From a bacterium HR15 (lineage in GTDB: Bacteria; Armatimonadota; Fimbriimonadia; Fimbriimonadales; GBS-DC), in NCBI GenBank assembly GCA_002898555.1, contig BEHR01000006.1, positions 38,258-102,257 on the forward strand: a stretch of 64,000 bases of DNA. The letters are read 5' to 3'. Position numbers and translations under genes: made by a program. Positions 26,670 to 37,700 of the stretch are shown in pieces. The notes under the pieces are model-generated. The model was given only the letters and a program-made list of their open reading frames with translations, was not told the origin of the DNA and searched no databases. Numbering within the stretch: position 1 is the stretch's first letter; each line of letters opens with the position of its first letter.

Positions 26670-28162
26670 CAGACTACCTCCGAACTTGTTGATTCTTGCT
26701 TCTCCCTATGCCGCTTCGACAAAATCATAAGGCTTATCCAGTATACCCCAATCCCTAAGACAGCTCTTGCTGTAATCGGAACAATCCCTCGCCACGGACT
26801 GGTAACGATCAGAACAAGCCACATTGCCCCAAAGGCAATTAGCAAACGAGATAAATCAGGCGTAAGAGATAGTAGGGGAAACGTGCGTCGTGAAAGCGTG
26901 AGACTGATAATGGCAGCCATCACATAAGCCACCAACGTTGCTCCAGCAGCTCCAACTAAACCATATCTCGGTATAAAAAGTATATTCAAAACGCCATTAA
27001 CCCACGCTGCGGTTCCCATCACACCCATTAAGCGCCATGAGGCGCCCGTAATCCAGAAACTACGATTGTAATAGTGCTCAACCAACCCATATACTATCAG
27101 TGCTGGGCATAGCCACCAGAGAAGATAGTGTGCCTGTACAAAATCGGAACCTAACATCAGTGAAACAAATGGATGGGAAAACCCAATTAGGATGCCGACC
27201 AGGGGAAGGCTATACCGAAGAGAAATTAGATAGGTCTCGCGCAGAATTTGCTGGCAGCCAAAAGTATCTCCCTTCTGATAGGCATGCACGGCCAAAGGAA
27301 ATCCCGCTAATGTAGGTATTTGCGTAATAAAAAGCAGAAGAGCTGAAAGCATATCGTAAATGGCAGTGTAAAGACCAACACTGCGTTGATTCGTAAACCA
27401 AGCAATCAAAAAACGATCCATATAAATTATTAATGATGAAAAGAAAATAGCGATTGAAATCGGAAATCCATAAGCAACGAATTGTTGGGCAAGCTTATAT
27501 TGAAACACTAGCTTTGCTCCGCGCCACTGTAAGCGATAGGCGAGCCCTCCGGGAATCAGCAGCCCAGCAAGTTGTCCTATCAACGCACCATAGACCCCCC
27601 ATCCCAGCCAAATAAAAACCACGCTGAATAACAGCGATAATAACGACTTGCCAATGAGCAGCGCTCCATATTGAACAGGTTTTAGGCCAGCTCGCGCCAG
27701 ATCAAGGCTTAGATCAAACCATCCCTGCGCTAATAGAATTAACAACATAATAATTATTATTAATTTTTCATTATAAAAGAAACAAATAATAGGAATAAAA
27801 ACTATAGTAGAAACTAATGCCTCTAACACATATATTGCTAATGTCACTGATATTAGATCGTGTCTATTTTCACGATAGATAGGCAGATAGCGAACGATTG
27901 CTATGCGCAACCACTGCATAAGTATCGCATTTGCTAGAAGCACACCATTAACGACTAAGGTAAACAGTCCATAACCATCCGCAGCGAGAAGGCGAGCAAA
28001 AATACTGATAGATAGGAAATTAATCATGCCTGATGCCCCACGCCCTGCAAAATAAAGTAGACTGTGGCGCTTCAATTGGTTCACCAGCGCGGGTTGCCTC
28101 AAGACATCGGTCACTTCCACTTCGCTACTCCGAATCTCAGCTTTTCTCCCTACGATATCCAT
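26669..28162 (-). CDS. Polysaccharide flippase (Wzx, MATE/MOP superfamily)
   Basis: 497 residues, about 12-14 hydrophobic segments. The N-terminal FAGRGASGMINFLSISIFARLL and the later IYMDRFLIAWFTNQRSVGLYT are typical of the polysaccharide transporter family PF01943. It flips lipid-linked repeat units. It is the first gene of the minus-strand operon ending at 19811; all eight genes are overlapping or closely spaced. Confidence 0.9.
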   Translation of the reverse strand: MDIVGRKAEIRSSEVEVTDVLRQPALVNQLKRHSLLYFAGRGASGMINFLSISIFARLLAADGYGLFTLVVNGVLLANAILMQWLRIAIVRYLPIYRENRHDLISVTLAIYVLEALVSTIVFIPIICFFYNEKLIIIIMLLILLAQGWFDLSLDLARAGLKPVQYGALLIGKSLLSLLFSVVFIWLGWGVYGALIGQLAGLLIPGGLAYRLQWRGAKLVFQYKLAQQFVAYGFPISIAIFFSSLIIYMDRFLIAWFTNQRSVGLYTAIYDMLSALLLFITQIPTLAGFPLAVHAYQKGDTFGCQQILRETYLISLRYSLPLVGILIGFSHPFVSLMLGSDFVQAHYLLWWLCPALIVYGLVEHYYNRSFWITGASWRLMGVMGTAAWVNGVLNILFIPRYGLVGAAGATLVAYVMAAIISLTLSRRTFPLLSLTPDLSRLLIAFGAMWLVLIVTSPWRGIVPITARAVLGIGVYWISLMILSKRHREKQESTSSEVV

Positions 28163-28214
28163 TTGGATACACCACTAAAACTCCCCGCTCACTTCTGCCC
28201 ACCCTACCCACACG

Positions 28215-30020
28215 CTATTTGCCGCTGGTGAGTGATTCGAAATAGCGTTTGACGCGCTTGCGCTCGGCAGGGGGGATGTTCTGCTTGTCCAGGGCTTGCT
28301 CCGCTTTCTTCTGGTAGCGAGGCAGCACTTGGGTCAGTGGCACGCTGCTGTTGCCCGGGGTGGGTGGCGCTTCATACTCCTCGTAGTCGGCAGGGCCAGG
28401 TAGCAGCGGTGGCTGCCCGGAAACGGGCGTGTTCTTCATCGGGATTTTGAGTTCAGGCTGCTTCGCACCCTGATTGAACATCTCTGGCTGACCCACATAT
28501 TCGCCCTTGTCCCATGCCCCGCCAGGTCGTGGCGTCGCGCCCAACCCGAAGCACATCCCGCCCAAGCACATGCCGGCGCACGCGCCGTTGCACTGGCTAA
28601 GCTCCTTCATCTTTTTGACCTGCTCCAGAATCTGTTTCGCCAATTCGCGAATCTGCTCATCGTTACTGTAGCGTTTTGCCAACTCCTCCAGCCGTTTCTC
28701 CAGCTCGCGCGCCATGCGCTCGATCTCCGCCTGCGTGAGCTGACGCTGCTGCTGGCTCTGGGTTTGACCGAGCTGCTGGCACTTTTTCGCCAGTTCCTGC
28801 AAGTGACGCATCGCTTCGATGAAGTTGGGGTCGTTCATCAGTTTGCGCAGGAATTCACGCGCCTGCTCGGAGAGCTGCAGGGCGCGCAGCTGCTGTTGCA
28901 ATCGCTTAAGCTGTTGCTGAAGCGCCTTGAGTGCCTCTTTACTTAGGGGGATACCCTTCGAGTCGCGCCCGGACTGGAGCTGGCGTTGCAGTTCGTCGAT
29001 CTGCCGTTGCAACTCGCTCATCTGGTTTTGCAGGTTGGTGGATGTCGGGTTGCGCAGGGCTTGGAGGGTCGCCTGAAGTGAGCGGAGTTGGTCCTGCAGG
29101 TGGGCGCGCTGTTCAGCACGGAGCGGGTTGCCGTTGGTATCTTTGCCCGTTTGCAGCTGTTGTTGCAACGCTTGAAGTTCAGCTTGCAGTTGGCGTTCCA
29201 GTTGGCTCAGTTGCTGGTTTTTCTGGGCGAGTTGTTTGAGCTGTTCACCCGCCGTGGCGGCTTGTTGCGCCACCTGCTCCAGTTTGCGCTGATTCAGCTG
29301 TTCCAGTTTACGCGCCTCTTCCAGCAGTTTATTGTAGCGCAGCAGCGCTTCCTGCTTGCTCATGCGTCCCTGTCGGGCACGGCGGCTATAAAGCTCCACA
29401 TTGCGGGCGATGCGCTTCTCCAGTTCGGTGGCATCGGGCTTCTTAGCCCGTTCCATAATGGGTTTGGCAACCTGTTCGATTTGCTTTGCTGATGCTTGCA
29501 CCTGCCTCTGCTGCTCGCGCCGTTCGGGATTGACCGCTGCCAATATCTGCGGCAGAAAATGGAAGCCGAGCATCGCCATCAGTGTTAGTGTGAACAGCCC
29601 GTGCCAGAGGCTTAGCCGAAAGCGGAAAATCTCCCCAGGGCGCATACGCAAGAGGGCGTCGGTCGCGTCCTCCATCAGGGGACGGTCAAAAAGATGGTCG
29701 CCCTCTACATGCTCCAGCGCGGTCTGCAGGCGGTCTTTGAGTTGCCCACGGCGGTCTATCAGTTGAGCGAGGGCGAGCGCAGGCAGCGGGATAACAAGCG
29801 CATAGAGACAGCCCAGCAGTACGCCCGTCAGCACACTGATTGCCAGCCACCAAGTCGGCACCATCATGAGCGCGAGCCAGTCCAGCGCGTCCAGCAGGAT
29901 GGCGATGAGCGTGCCCACGAAACCGCCCAGCGCGCCCCAACGCCACATCAATATCCAGCGCACCCGCCGCCGATACGGGCGCAACAAATCTACCAGATGT
30001 AACGCCCCAACAGTTGTCAT
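28215..30020 (-). CDS. Membrane protein with long Gln-rich coiled coil
   Basis: 601 residues from ATG 30020 (ribosome site GGAGGGG); the frame is open further upstream but unsupported. Two or three helices lie in residues 20-105 and one near 155-175. From about 200 to 480 there is an almost continuous Gln/Leu/Arg-rich coiled coil. The C-terminus (about 490-570) is Gly/Pro-rich. The layout recalls DUF4175-type membrane proteins. Function unknown. The run of Q and L codons makes this a repeat-prone gene. Confidence 0.75.
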   Translation of the reverse strand: MTTVGALHLVDLLRPYRRRVRWILMWRWGALGGFVGTLIAILLDALDWLALMMVPTWWLAISVLTGVLLGCLYALVIPLPALALAQLIDRRGQLKDRLQTALEHVEGDHLFDRPLMEDATDALLRMRPGEIFRFRLSLWHGLFTLTLMAMLGFHFLPQILAAVNPERREQQRQVQASAKQIEQVAKPIMERAKKPDATELEKRIARNVELYSRRARQGRMSKQEALLRYNKLLEEARKLEQLNQRKLEQVAQQAATAGEQLKQLAQKNQQLSQLERQLQAELQALQQQLQTGKDTNGNPLRAEQRAHLQDQLRSLQATLQALRNPTSTNLQNQMSELQRQIDELQRQLQSGRDSKGIPLSKEALKALQQQLKRLQQQLRALQLSEQAREFLRKLMNDPNFIEAMRHLQELAKKCQQLGQTQSQQQRQLTQAEIERMARELEKRLEELAKRYSNDEQIRELAKQILEQVKKMKELSQCNGACAGMCLGGMCFGLGATPRPGGAWDKGEYVGQPEMFNQGAKQPELKIPMKNTPVSGQPPLLPGPADYEEYEAPPTPGNSSVPLTQVLPRYQKKAEQALDKQNIPPAERKRVKRYFESLTSGK

Positions 30021-30132
30021 CGTACCCCTCCATCTGCGACGCCTCACTCGCCGCACTGACAGTATACCCCAATTTTTCGTCAGGCAACTCAGCCCTGCCT
30101 GGTAGGTCCGTTGGGGGTACAATCTCTGTTCG

Positions 30133-31221
30133 ATGGCGATTCGCGTGCGGGATGTGCTGCAGGTGTTGGAGCAGATCGCCCCTTCGGCATTTGCGCTGCC
30201 AGGCGATCCGATTGGCTTGCAGGTTGGCTCGCCCGATTTGGAGGTGGAGCGGCTGATGGTTGCGCTGGACGCCGACCCGCGCACGGTGACCAAAGCTATC
30301 TACCATGGCTGCCAATTGCTGGTCACACATCACCCACTCCTCTACCGCCCGCTGAATACGATCCGCTATGACGAGCCTGTCGGCAGCGCGGTGCAGCAGC
30401 TGTGTGCCGTTCGTATGGGGCATATCGCTGTGCATACGAACTGGGATTGTGCGCCCGGCGGCATTAATGACGCGCTTGCGGAGCAAGTGGGGCTGGAAGA
30501 GGTGCGCCCGTTCGGCTCCGGGGCGCAGGTGCAGTCGTTCAAGGTGGTGACTTTCGTACCGCCGGAGTATGTAGATACGGTGCTGGATCGGATGGCGGCG
30601 GAGGGTGCGGGTGAGATTGGGTTATACCGGCGCTGTGCGTTCTACCATCTCGGCACAGGCACTTATGAGCCGCAGCCCGGCGCGAAGCCGTTTCAGGGCG
30701 CGGTCGGACGACGCGAGCATGCGGACGAGATGCGCCTTGAAGTGCTGGTGCCCGCGCATCGGCTACAGGCGGTGATCCACGCAATGCTGCAGGCGCATCC
30801 CTATGAAGAGGTCGCTTACGATGTCTACCCGTTGCACACATCGCAGAGCTATCCCCTGGGGCGGGTTGGGCGGTTGCCGCGCCCGATGCGCACCGACGAG
30901 CTGCGCCACTATTTAGCGGAGCAACTCAGTAATCCGCATCTGCGTTTCTATGGCAAGCCGGGCGCACTGATACGCACATTAGCGGTGATTGGTGGCTCTG
31001 GGGGCGATTACCTTGGCGAGGCGCACGCGGTGCATGCCGACGCCCTGCTCACCGGCGAGGTGCGCCATCATCATACTTGGGAAAGCTGGGCGCGAGACAT
31101 CGTGCTGTTCGAAGGCGGACACCGCGAGACGGAGCTGCCCGGCATGCGTGCCCTCGCCCAACGCCTGCGCGAACAGAAGAAAATTTTGCAGGTGGAAGTG
31201 CTTTTCGAGGAATCGGTATGA
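30133..31221 (+). CDS. Nif3-like dinuclear metal-centre protein (YqfO type)
   Basis: 362 residues. Metal-binding segments TKAIYHGCQLLVTHHPLLY, AVHTNWDC and the C-terminal LTGEVRHHHTWESWARDIVLFEGGHRETE match the Nif3/GTP cyclohydrolase I type 2-like family. The middle insert (about residues 130-230, PYEEVAYDVYPL) is the PII-like domain of the long YqfO form. The biochemical role is debated. A TACAAT at 30118-30123 could be its -10. Confidence 0.94.
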   Translation: MAIRVRDVLQVLEQIAPSAFALPGDPIGLQVGSPDLEVERLMVALDADPRTVTKAIYHGCQLLVTHHPLLYRPLNTIRYDEPVGSAVQQLCAVRMGHIAVHTNWDCAPGGINDALAEQVGLEEVRPFGSGAQVQSFKVVTFVPPEYVDTVLDRMAAEGAGEIGLYRRCAFYHLGTGTYEPQPGAKPFQGAVGRREHADEMRLEVLVPAHRLQAVIHAMLQAHPYEEVAYDVYPLHTSQSYPLGRVGRLPRPMRTDELRHYLAEQLSNPHLRFYGKPGALIRTLAVIGGSGGDYLGEAHAVHADALLTGEVRHHHTWESWARDIVLFEGGHRETELPGMRALAQRLREQKKILQVEVLFEESV

Positions 31222-31258
31222 CCCGTTGGACACGGCCAGCATGCACGAGGGGATTCCT

Positions 31259-31846
31259 ATGAACCAGTACAGGGTACTGATCGCGGATGATGAGCCTGTG
31301 ATCCGCATGGATTTGCGTGCGATGCTCGAATCGATGGGGCATACGGTGGTGGGCGAGGCGGACAATGGTGAGACCGCGCTGCAGCTTGCACGCACGCTAA
31401 AACCTGACCTCGCGATTGTGGACATCATGATGCCCGGCATGAATGGCATCGAACTGGCACAGCAGCTTTCCAAAGAGCGGTTAGCCCCCGTATTGATTCT
31501 GACAGCATACAGCGAGCCGTCGATGATCGAGGGTGCGGATCGGGCAGGTGCGATTGCCTATCTGGTCAAACCCTTCCGCGAGGCAGACCTTGCTCCCGCC
31601 ATTCAGATCGCGGTCAGTCGCTTTCGCGAGCTGCGGGCCATCGAACAGCAACTGGTGAACCTGCAGCAGGAGATGCGGGCACGGCGCAAAATTGGGCGCG
31701 CGAAGCGGTTGCTGATGCAGCAAATGGGGCTATCCGAGCAGGAAGCGTTCCGACGCTTGCAGGCAGCTGCCGAAGGCACGGGCAAAAGCCTTGCGGAAGT
31801 CGCCGAAGCCATCCTGCTCGCCCACCAGGTACAGCCCGAGGAGTGA
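31259..31846 (+). CDS. ANTAR-domain response regulator (AmiR/NasT type)
   Basis: 195 residues from ATG 31259, with GAGGGG upstream; in-frame ATG 31241 is possible. The receiver domain (about 1-120) has ADDEP, phospho-acceptor Asp in LAIVDIMMPGMNG, and LVKPF. After a short coiled linker comes the ANTAR RNA-binding domain (RAKRLLMQQMGLSEQEAFRRLQ). Such regulators act by antitermination on dual-hexaloop RNA hairpins. No cognate hairpin pair was recognised nearby. It lies 37 bases after the Nif3-like gene. Confidence 0.92.
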   Translation: MNQYRVLIADDEPVIRMDLRAMLESMGHTVVGEADNGETALQLARTLKPDLAIVDIMMPGMNGIELAQQLSKERLAPVLILTAYSEPSMIEGADRAGAIAYLVKPFREADLAPAIQIAVSRFRELRAIEQQLVNLQQEMRARRKIGRAKRLLMQQMGLSEQEAFRRLQAAAEGTGKSLAEVAEAILLAHQVQPEE

Positions 31847-31849
31847 AAC

Positions 31850-31892
31850 CTGAAGTTTCTTCTCTGACCCAGCTGCGCTCAAAATTTTCCTG

Positions 31893-31893
<1 letters not shown>
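31850..31893. repeat. Dispersed palindrome copy between convergent genes
   Basis: CCTGAAGTTTCTTCTCTGACCC then AGCTGCGCTCAAAATTTTCCTG. It shares the TTCTCTGACCCAGC core with the copy after rplL and lies between the stops of the ANTAR gene and ahcY, so it may serve as a shared terminator. Confidence 0.6.
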
Positions 31894-33381
<1,488 letters not shown>

Positions 33382-33385
33382 TTAC

Positions 33386-33437
33386 ACTATACCCTATCGG
33401 GGACAGCGAATGCAAGGGGTATAGAGGGTGTTCGAAA
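33386..33437 (-). promoter_or_regulatory. Candidate ahcY promoter with TTTCGAACACCCTC motif
   Basis: Read on the minus strand: TTTCGAACACCCTC (33437-33424), 8 bases, TTGCAT (33415-33410), an 18-base spacer and TATAGT (33391-33386). The arrangement copies that of rplJ and rpoB. It directs transcription toward ahcY. Confidence 0.65.
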
Positions 33438-33663
33438 CATCGTGGTGCAGAATATAAAATTTTGGCGATTGATTAATCGGAATGGGAGGGTTTACATCGA
33501 TGGGATCGAAGGGTTCTGGAGTTATGCGAAGGAGCGACTTATGCCGTCTCATGGACTTCCGCCACAGTGGTTTCCGTACCCTTTGAAGGAGCTGGAGTTC
33601 CGCTACAATCACCGGGAAGAGGATCTTTATGACTTGCTTTTGAGGCTCCTAAAGGTGGAGTAG
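33438..33663 (+). pseudogene. IS1595-family transposase, C-terminal remnant
   Basis: The end of the frame (about 33465-33663) encodes INRNGRVYIDGIEGFWSYAK, then a short loop, then ELEFRYNHREEDLYDLLLRL and a stop. This matches the DDE-fold C-terminus of IS1595/ISXO2-type transposases (NGIEGFWSYAK, EFRYNHR). The N-terminal zinc ribbon and most of the catalytic core are gone. The fragment starts right at a GAGGGTGTTCGAAA copy. The 86 bases after the stop hold nothing recognised. Confidence 0.82.
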
Positions 33664-33749
33664 ATTGACGAATCACCGATATCAAAATCAGAATGTCCTA
33701 ACGAAAGCCTGCAGCCCTGTGTGTCATCAACCACCTCACAGGCACCATA

Positions 33750-34436
33750 CTAAATCTTTCGGTCAATAATTCTTTTTCCATGAACCCCTCGTGTCCAGGA
33801 TACCCGCTTTTTGTCGCGATTGCGCTGCTTATTGCGCTCCTTCTTATCACGCGCGCCTATCTTGCCAAAATCCAGGCCTAAAACCGGGTTATACAGTCCC
33901 GTCTGAGCATGCCATGAATCAGGATGGCCAAATGCCTGACGCCACTCAGGAATGTCCGTATTGCAAGAGCACAGCTCAACTCGCTCCAATCGTCGCCCGC
34001 TGAGGGCTGATTGTACGGCATCTGGTGTAATGCCACCAACTTCATCGGCGTTTTTGGTTATCAAGGCAAAACTCCCCGTCTCCGGATCGGAAGAAGAATG
34101 TCCGATAAACACGAAGGTGGCTACTGAGGGATCTGTTAGGGCTTTCTCTACATCTTCCGTAGTGCATTCTCGGTCGATAACGACCCTGTAACCTGCGCGC
34201 CTCAAGTCGTTAGCAACTCTGTGAATCGTGCTTGCTACTCCTAACCCAACAAGAGGTGTAAGCCAATCATAGGAAATATCTCCTACACATATAAAAGCAA
34301 TCTTTTCCTTTGTCTTCTCTTCGGATTGCCCCAGCTATCATAAGACCACACCTCCGCCACCTGTCCATTAGGCGCCAGCAGCACCCGCGTTTTTCTCCTC
34401 TTTCTGTTCGGAATGGTTTGGGTTTTTCGCTTTGGT
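33750..34436 (-). pseudogene. RHS tip remnant with caspase-like domain, frameshifted
   Basis: On the minus strand, a short RHS/YD segment (VLLAPNGQVAEVWSYDSWGN, about 34390-34330) is followed in another frame by about 185 residues beginning KIAFICVGDISYDWLTPLV (about 34304). This part has FVFIGHSSSD and, later, RVELCSCNTD, spaced as the His and Cys of caspase/CHAT-like peptidases. No start codon serves the second frame, and the first stops at LLLYV, so a one-base frameshift has broken the gene. The 3' end is basic (KKERNKQRNRDKK). The 5' RHS core has been lost, with the MITE-like element next to the break. Confidence 0.65.
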
Positions 34437-34488
34437 ATTATGCCCTATTCAATGCGCCTTTGTCAAGGGGGTGTTGAGGGTGTTCGAA
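34437..34488 (-). promoter_or_regulatory. Outward promoter-like sequence at left end of the MITE-like element
   Basis: Minus strand: TTCGAACACCCTC (34488-34476), 9 bases, TTGACA (34466-34461), an 18-base spacer and CATAAT (34442-34437). It points toward the RHS/caspase-like remnant. Confidence 0.45.
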
Positions 34489-34725
34489 AATTCGCGTAGA
34501 CAATCACCACCCATACCCAACACACAAAATTACCCTCCCCAACCACAAAATTTTCTTTTCCGGGGTACCCGATAGGGTTGGAGAAGAAAATTTTGGATGA
34601 GGGCGTAGATGGTTTTCCCCTGCAGGGTGGTAAGGGTTGGTCGTGGGAGGTCGCCTCGTTTCATAGGGATTAGGATACCCTACGCGCACCGATTTTTCGA
34701 ACACCCTCCCCCGCACCCCTTGACA
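34461..34725. mobile_element. MITE-like element between RHS remnant and rpoB
   Basis: Ends are inverted copies: TGTCAAGGGG...GAGGGTGTTCGAAAA (34461-34490) on the left and TTTTCGAACACCCTC...CCCCTTGACA (34694-34725) on the right, with an inner CGCGTAG/CTACGCG pair. The 15-bp part is exact. The interior has no gene but contains one dispersed palindrome (34546-34595). The outermost bases of both arms read TTGACA outward. The nearby IS1595-type remnant begins at the same 14-mer, so that family could mobilise it. Confidence 0.6.
34546..34595. repeat. Dispersed palindrome copy inside the MITE-like element
   Basis: CAAAATTTTCTTTTCC (34546-34561), loop with GGGGTACCC, and GGAGAAGAAAATTTTG (34580-34595). 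One base differs from a perfect stem. Confidence 0.9.
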
Positions 34726-34750
34726 TGATGGCGAGAGCGCATGGTATAAT
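34694..34750 (+). promoter_or_regulatory. rpoB promoter with TTTTCGAACACCCTC motif
   Basis: TTTTCGAACACCCTC (34694-34708), 11 bases, TTGACA (34720-34725), a 19-base spacer and an extended -10 TGGTATAAT (34742-34750). The -35 box is also the outer tip of the MITE-like element. The leader to ATG 34790 is about 33 bases. Confidence 0.8.
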
Positions 34751-34789
34751 ACCCTTTCGCGTATCAGGCAAACAATGAGGAGGGTCTCT

Positions 34790-37700
34790 ATGCGTATCAT
34801 ACGCCCAAAGACAAAGCGAATCCGAACTGTTCTTGAACCACCGGCACTGCTGGAAATCCAGTTTAACTCGTATCGATGGTTCCTCGAACAGGGTCTGAAA
34901 GAGCTGTTCGAAATCTTTTCACCCATTTACGACTTGACAGACACCTATTTTATCGAGTTTGATGAGTATTGCCTGGGCGAACCCAAGTATGCGCTGGACG
35001 AATGTCGTGAGCGTGAGATGACCTTCGAGGCGCCGCTGCGTGTGAAGGTTCGCTATGGCAAAAAGGACGGTGAGATCCAGGAGAGCGAGATCTATCTGGG
35101 TGACCTGCCTCTGATGACCGACAGCGCGACCTTCATCATTAATGGGCGCGAGCGCGTGGTCATCAACCAGCTCAACCGCACGCCGGGGGTGCATTTCCCC
35201 TCGCCTTATCTGTCCAGCACAGGACGCGAGATGATGGCGCGCGCGCTGCAGGAAGTCTACCTCGTTCAGATTATTCCCGCTGAGGGTCCTTGGATCGACG
35301 GGGGCAGCGACCCGCACGATGTCGTGCGCGTGCGCATCCACCAGTCTAAGCAGCTGCCTTTTACCCAAATTATCAAGGCGTTGGCGGCTTTTCCTGAAGC
35401 GCGTGTGCCCACGCGACTGACGCTGGAGCGCGCGGTCGGGTGGCGACTGCTGGAGCCGATAGCTGTGAGGCGGAAAACCCTGCTGGAGCCGGGAACCCTC
35501 CTCGATGCCGACACGCTGAACGCTCTACCCGATGAGATACGCCAGCAGAAGGTGTTGGTCGAGCCACCCTATCTACCCGATGCAGAGGGGCGGCTCGGGT
35601 TGAATCAGGAAGCGTTCCTCTGGTTGTTCGGTACTGTTGAAGAGGTGAGTGAACCCACCATTGAACAGCTCAAGGATCGGTATGCTGCGGAGGAGATCCG
35701 CGATCGGCGCGGGCGTGTGCTCGTGGAACGCGGTGCGCGCTTGGATACCGAATTAGCTGCGCTCGTCGCCAGAAGCGTGAATGGACCGTTGCGCGTCATT
35801 CGTTTGCCGCGCATGGTTCAGGCAACGCTGGAGGCAGACCCGACCAGCGACTCGCGTGAGGCGCTGGTGGACTTCTATCGGCGAATGCGCCCAGGCGACC
35901 CCGCCGTAGAAGAAAATGTGCGCAATGTGTTCTATAATCTGCTGCTTGATCGGCGACGGTACGACCTCGGTGCCGTCGGACGATACCAGATCAATCGCAA
36001 GCTGGGACACGAAACGCCGCTGCATGTCCGCCATTTGACCGTGCCTGATCTCATCCTCACCCTCCAGTATCTGATTGAACTGGCGGACGAGAAACACGAT
36101 TACGATGACACCGACCACCTGGCGAACAAGCGGGTGCGCTCCGTAGGCGAGCAATTACAAGCGCATCTACGCGCAGCGTTCCTTCGTATGGAGAAAATCG
36201 CACGGGAGAAAATGACCGCGGCGGAAGATGTTCACCAGCTGCTGCCCAATATGGTACTGAGCGTGAAGCCTGTCTCGGCTGCGCTGAAAAGCTTCTTCGC
36301 GCAGAACCCGCTGAGCACCTTTATGGATCAGACGAACCCGCTCTCGGAGGTGGCGAACAAGCGTCGCCTCTCCGTGCTGGGTCCAGGTGGGCTGGGTCGT
36401 CAGAGCGTGCCACCGCAAGTGCGCAACATCTTTCCGAGCCATTACGGACGGCTCTGCCCAGTGGAGACGCCCGAAGGGCAAAACATCGGCTTAGTGAACC
36501 AGCTGACCCTCTACGCTCGCGTGGACGAATACGGCTTTATTCGCTCGCCCTATCGAGTGGTGCGCAATGGGCGCGTGACGGATGAAGTGGTCTACCTCGC
36601 TGCAGACGAGGAGATGACGGCTCGCATCGCCCCCGCCGATACACCCCTCCTGGAGGATGGCACCATTTCGACCGAAATGGTGCAGGTGCGCCTTGGTGAT
36701 GAGTATCCCACCATCCCGCGCGACAAGGTGGACTATATGGATGTCAGCCCATCGCAGGTCTTCTCCGTCTCCGCCAGCATGATCCCCTTCCTGGAGCATG
36801 ACGATGCGGGACGCGCCCTCATGGGTGCCAACATGCAGCGCCAGGCAGTGCCCCTGATCGAGCCCGAAATCGCTTTGGTGCACACGGGCGTCGAACGCAC
36901 GGTTGCCCTCAGCGCGCCCAGCGTCGTTCGTGCCCAACGAAATGGACGGGTGCGCTATGTCTCCGCCGACGAGATTCGCGTGGAGACCGACAACGGCACG
37001 CTGGATATCTATCGCCTGAAACATCTGCAGGAAAGCAACAAGGGCACCACCTTCAGCTATCGCCCCGCGGTGCGGTTGGGGCAGCGGGTGCGAGCAGGCG
37101 ACATCCTCGCCAACGGCGCCTCCACCCAGCACGGTGAACTCGCCCTCGGACGCAATGTTCTGGTGGCATTTATGCCCTGGAACGGCTACAACTATGAGGA
37201 TGCCGTGCTCGTCTCGCAAGGGCTGCTCTATAACGAAACCTACACCAGCATCCACCTCGAAACCTACCAGACCGATGCGGTGGACACGAAACTGGGCAGC
37301 GAGGAAATCACAGCCGACATCCCGAATGTGGGCGAGGAAGCGCGTCGCCACCTGGATGAGAACGGCATCATCCGTCTGGGAGCGGAAGTCCGTCCCGAAG
37401 ATATCCTCGTCGGCAAAGTTGCTCCCAAAGCCCCCACCGAAGGTTCCCCCGAACAGCGACTCGTGCGCATTATCTTCGGGAGCCAAGCCGAGGAGATGCG
37501 GGATGTCTCACTCCGACTGCCCCATGGGGAACGCGGCATCGTGGTGCAGGTGCTCCAATTTGCCCGCTACCGATATCAGTGTGAGCGATGTAACGCGCTC
37601 TTCTATCGCGCGAAGCCGATGGAGGGACGCAGTTGCCCGCGCTGCCGTGGTGCGCTTCAACCCTTGCCAGAGGACGAGTTGCCTCCGGGCGTTAATCACC

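Noticed and set aside
34504..34926. Minus-strand frame spanning the MITE-like element and rpoB start
   Set aside because: It is made of element sequence, a dispersed palindrome and antisense rpoB; the peptide GTPEKKI comes from the palindrome.
36491..37486. Antisense frame in rpoB
   Set aside because: Shadow of conserved rpoB coding sequence.
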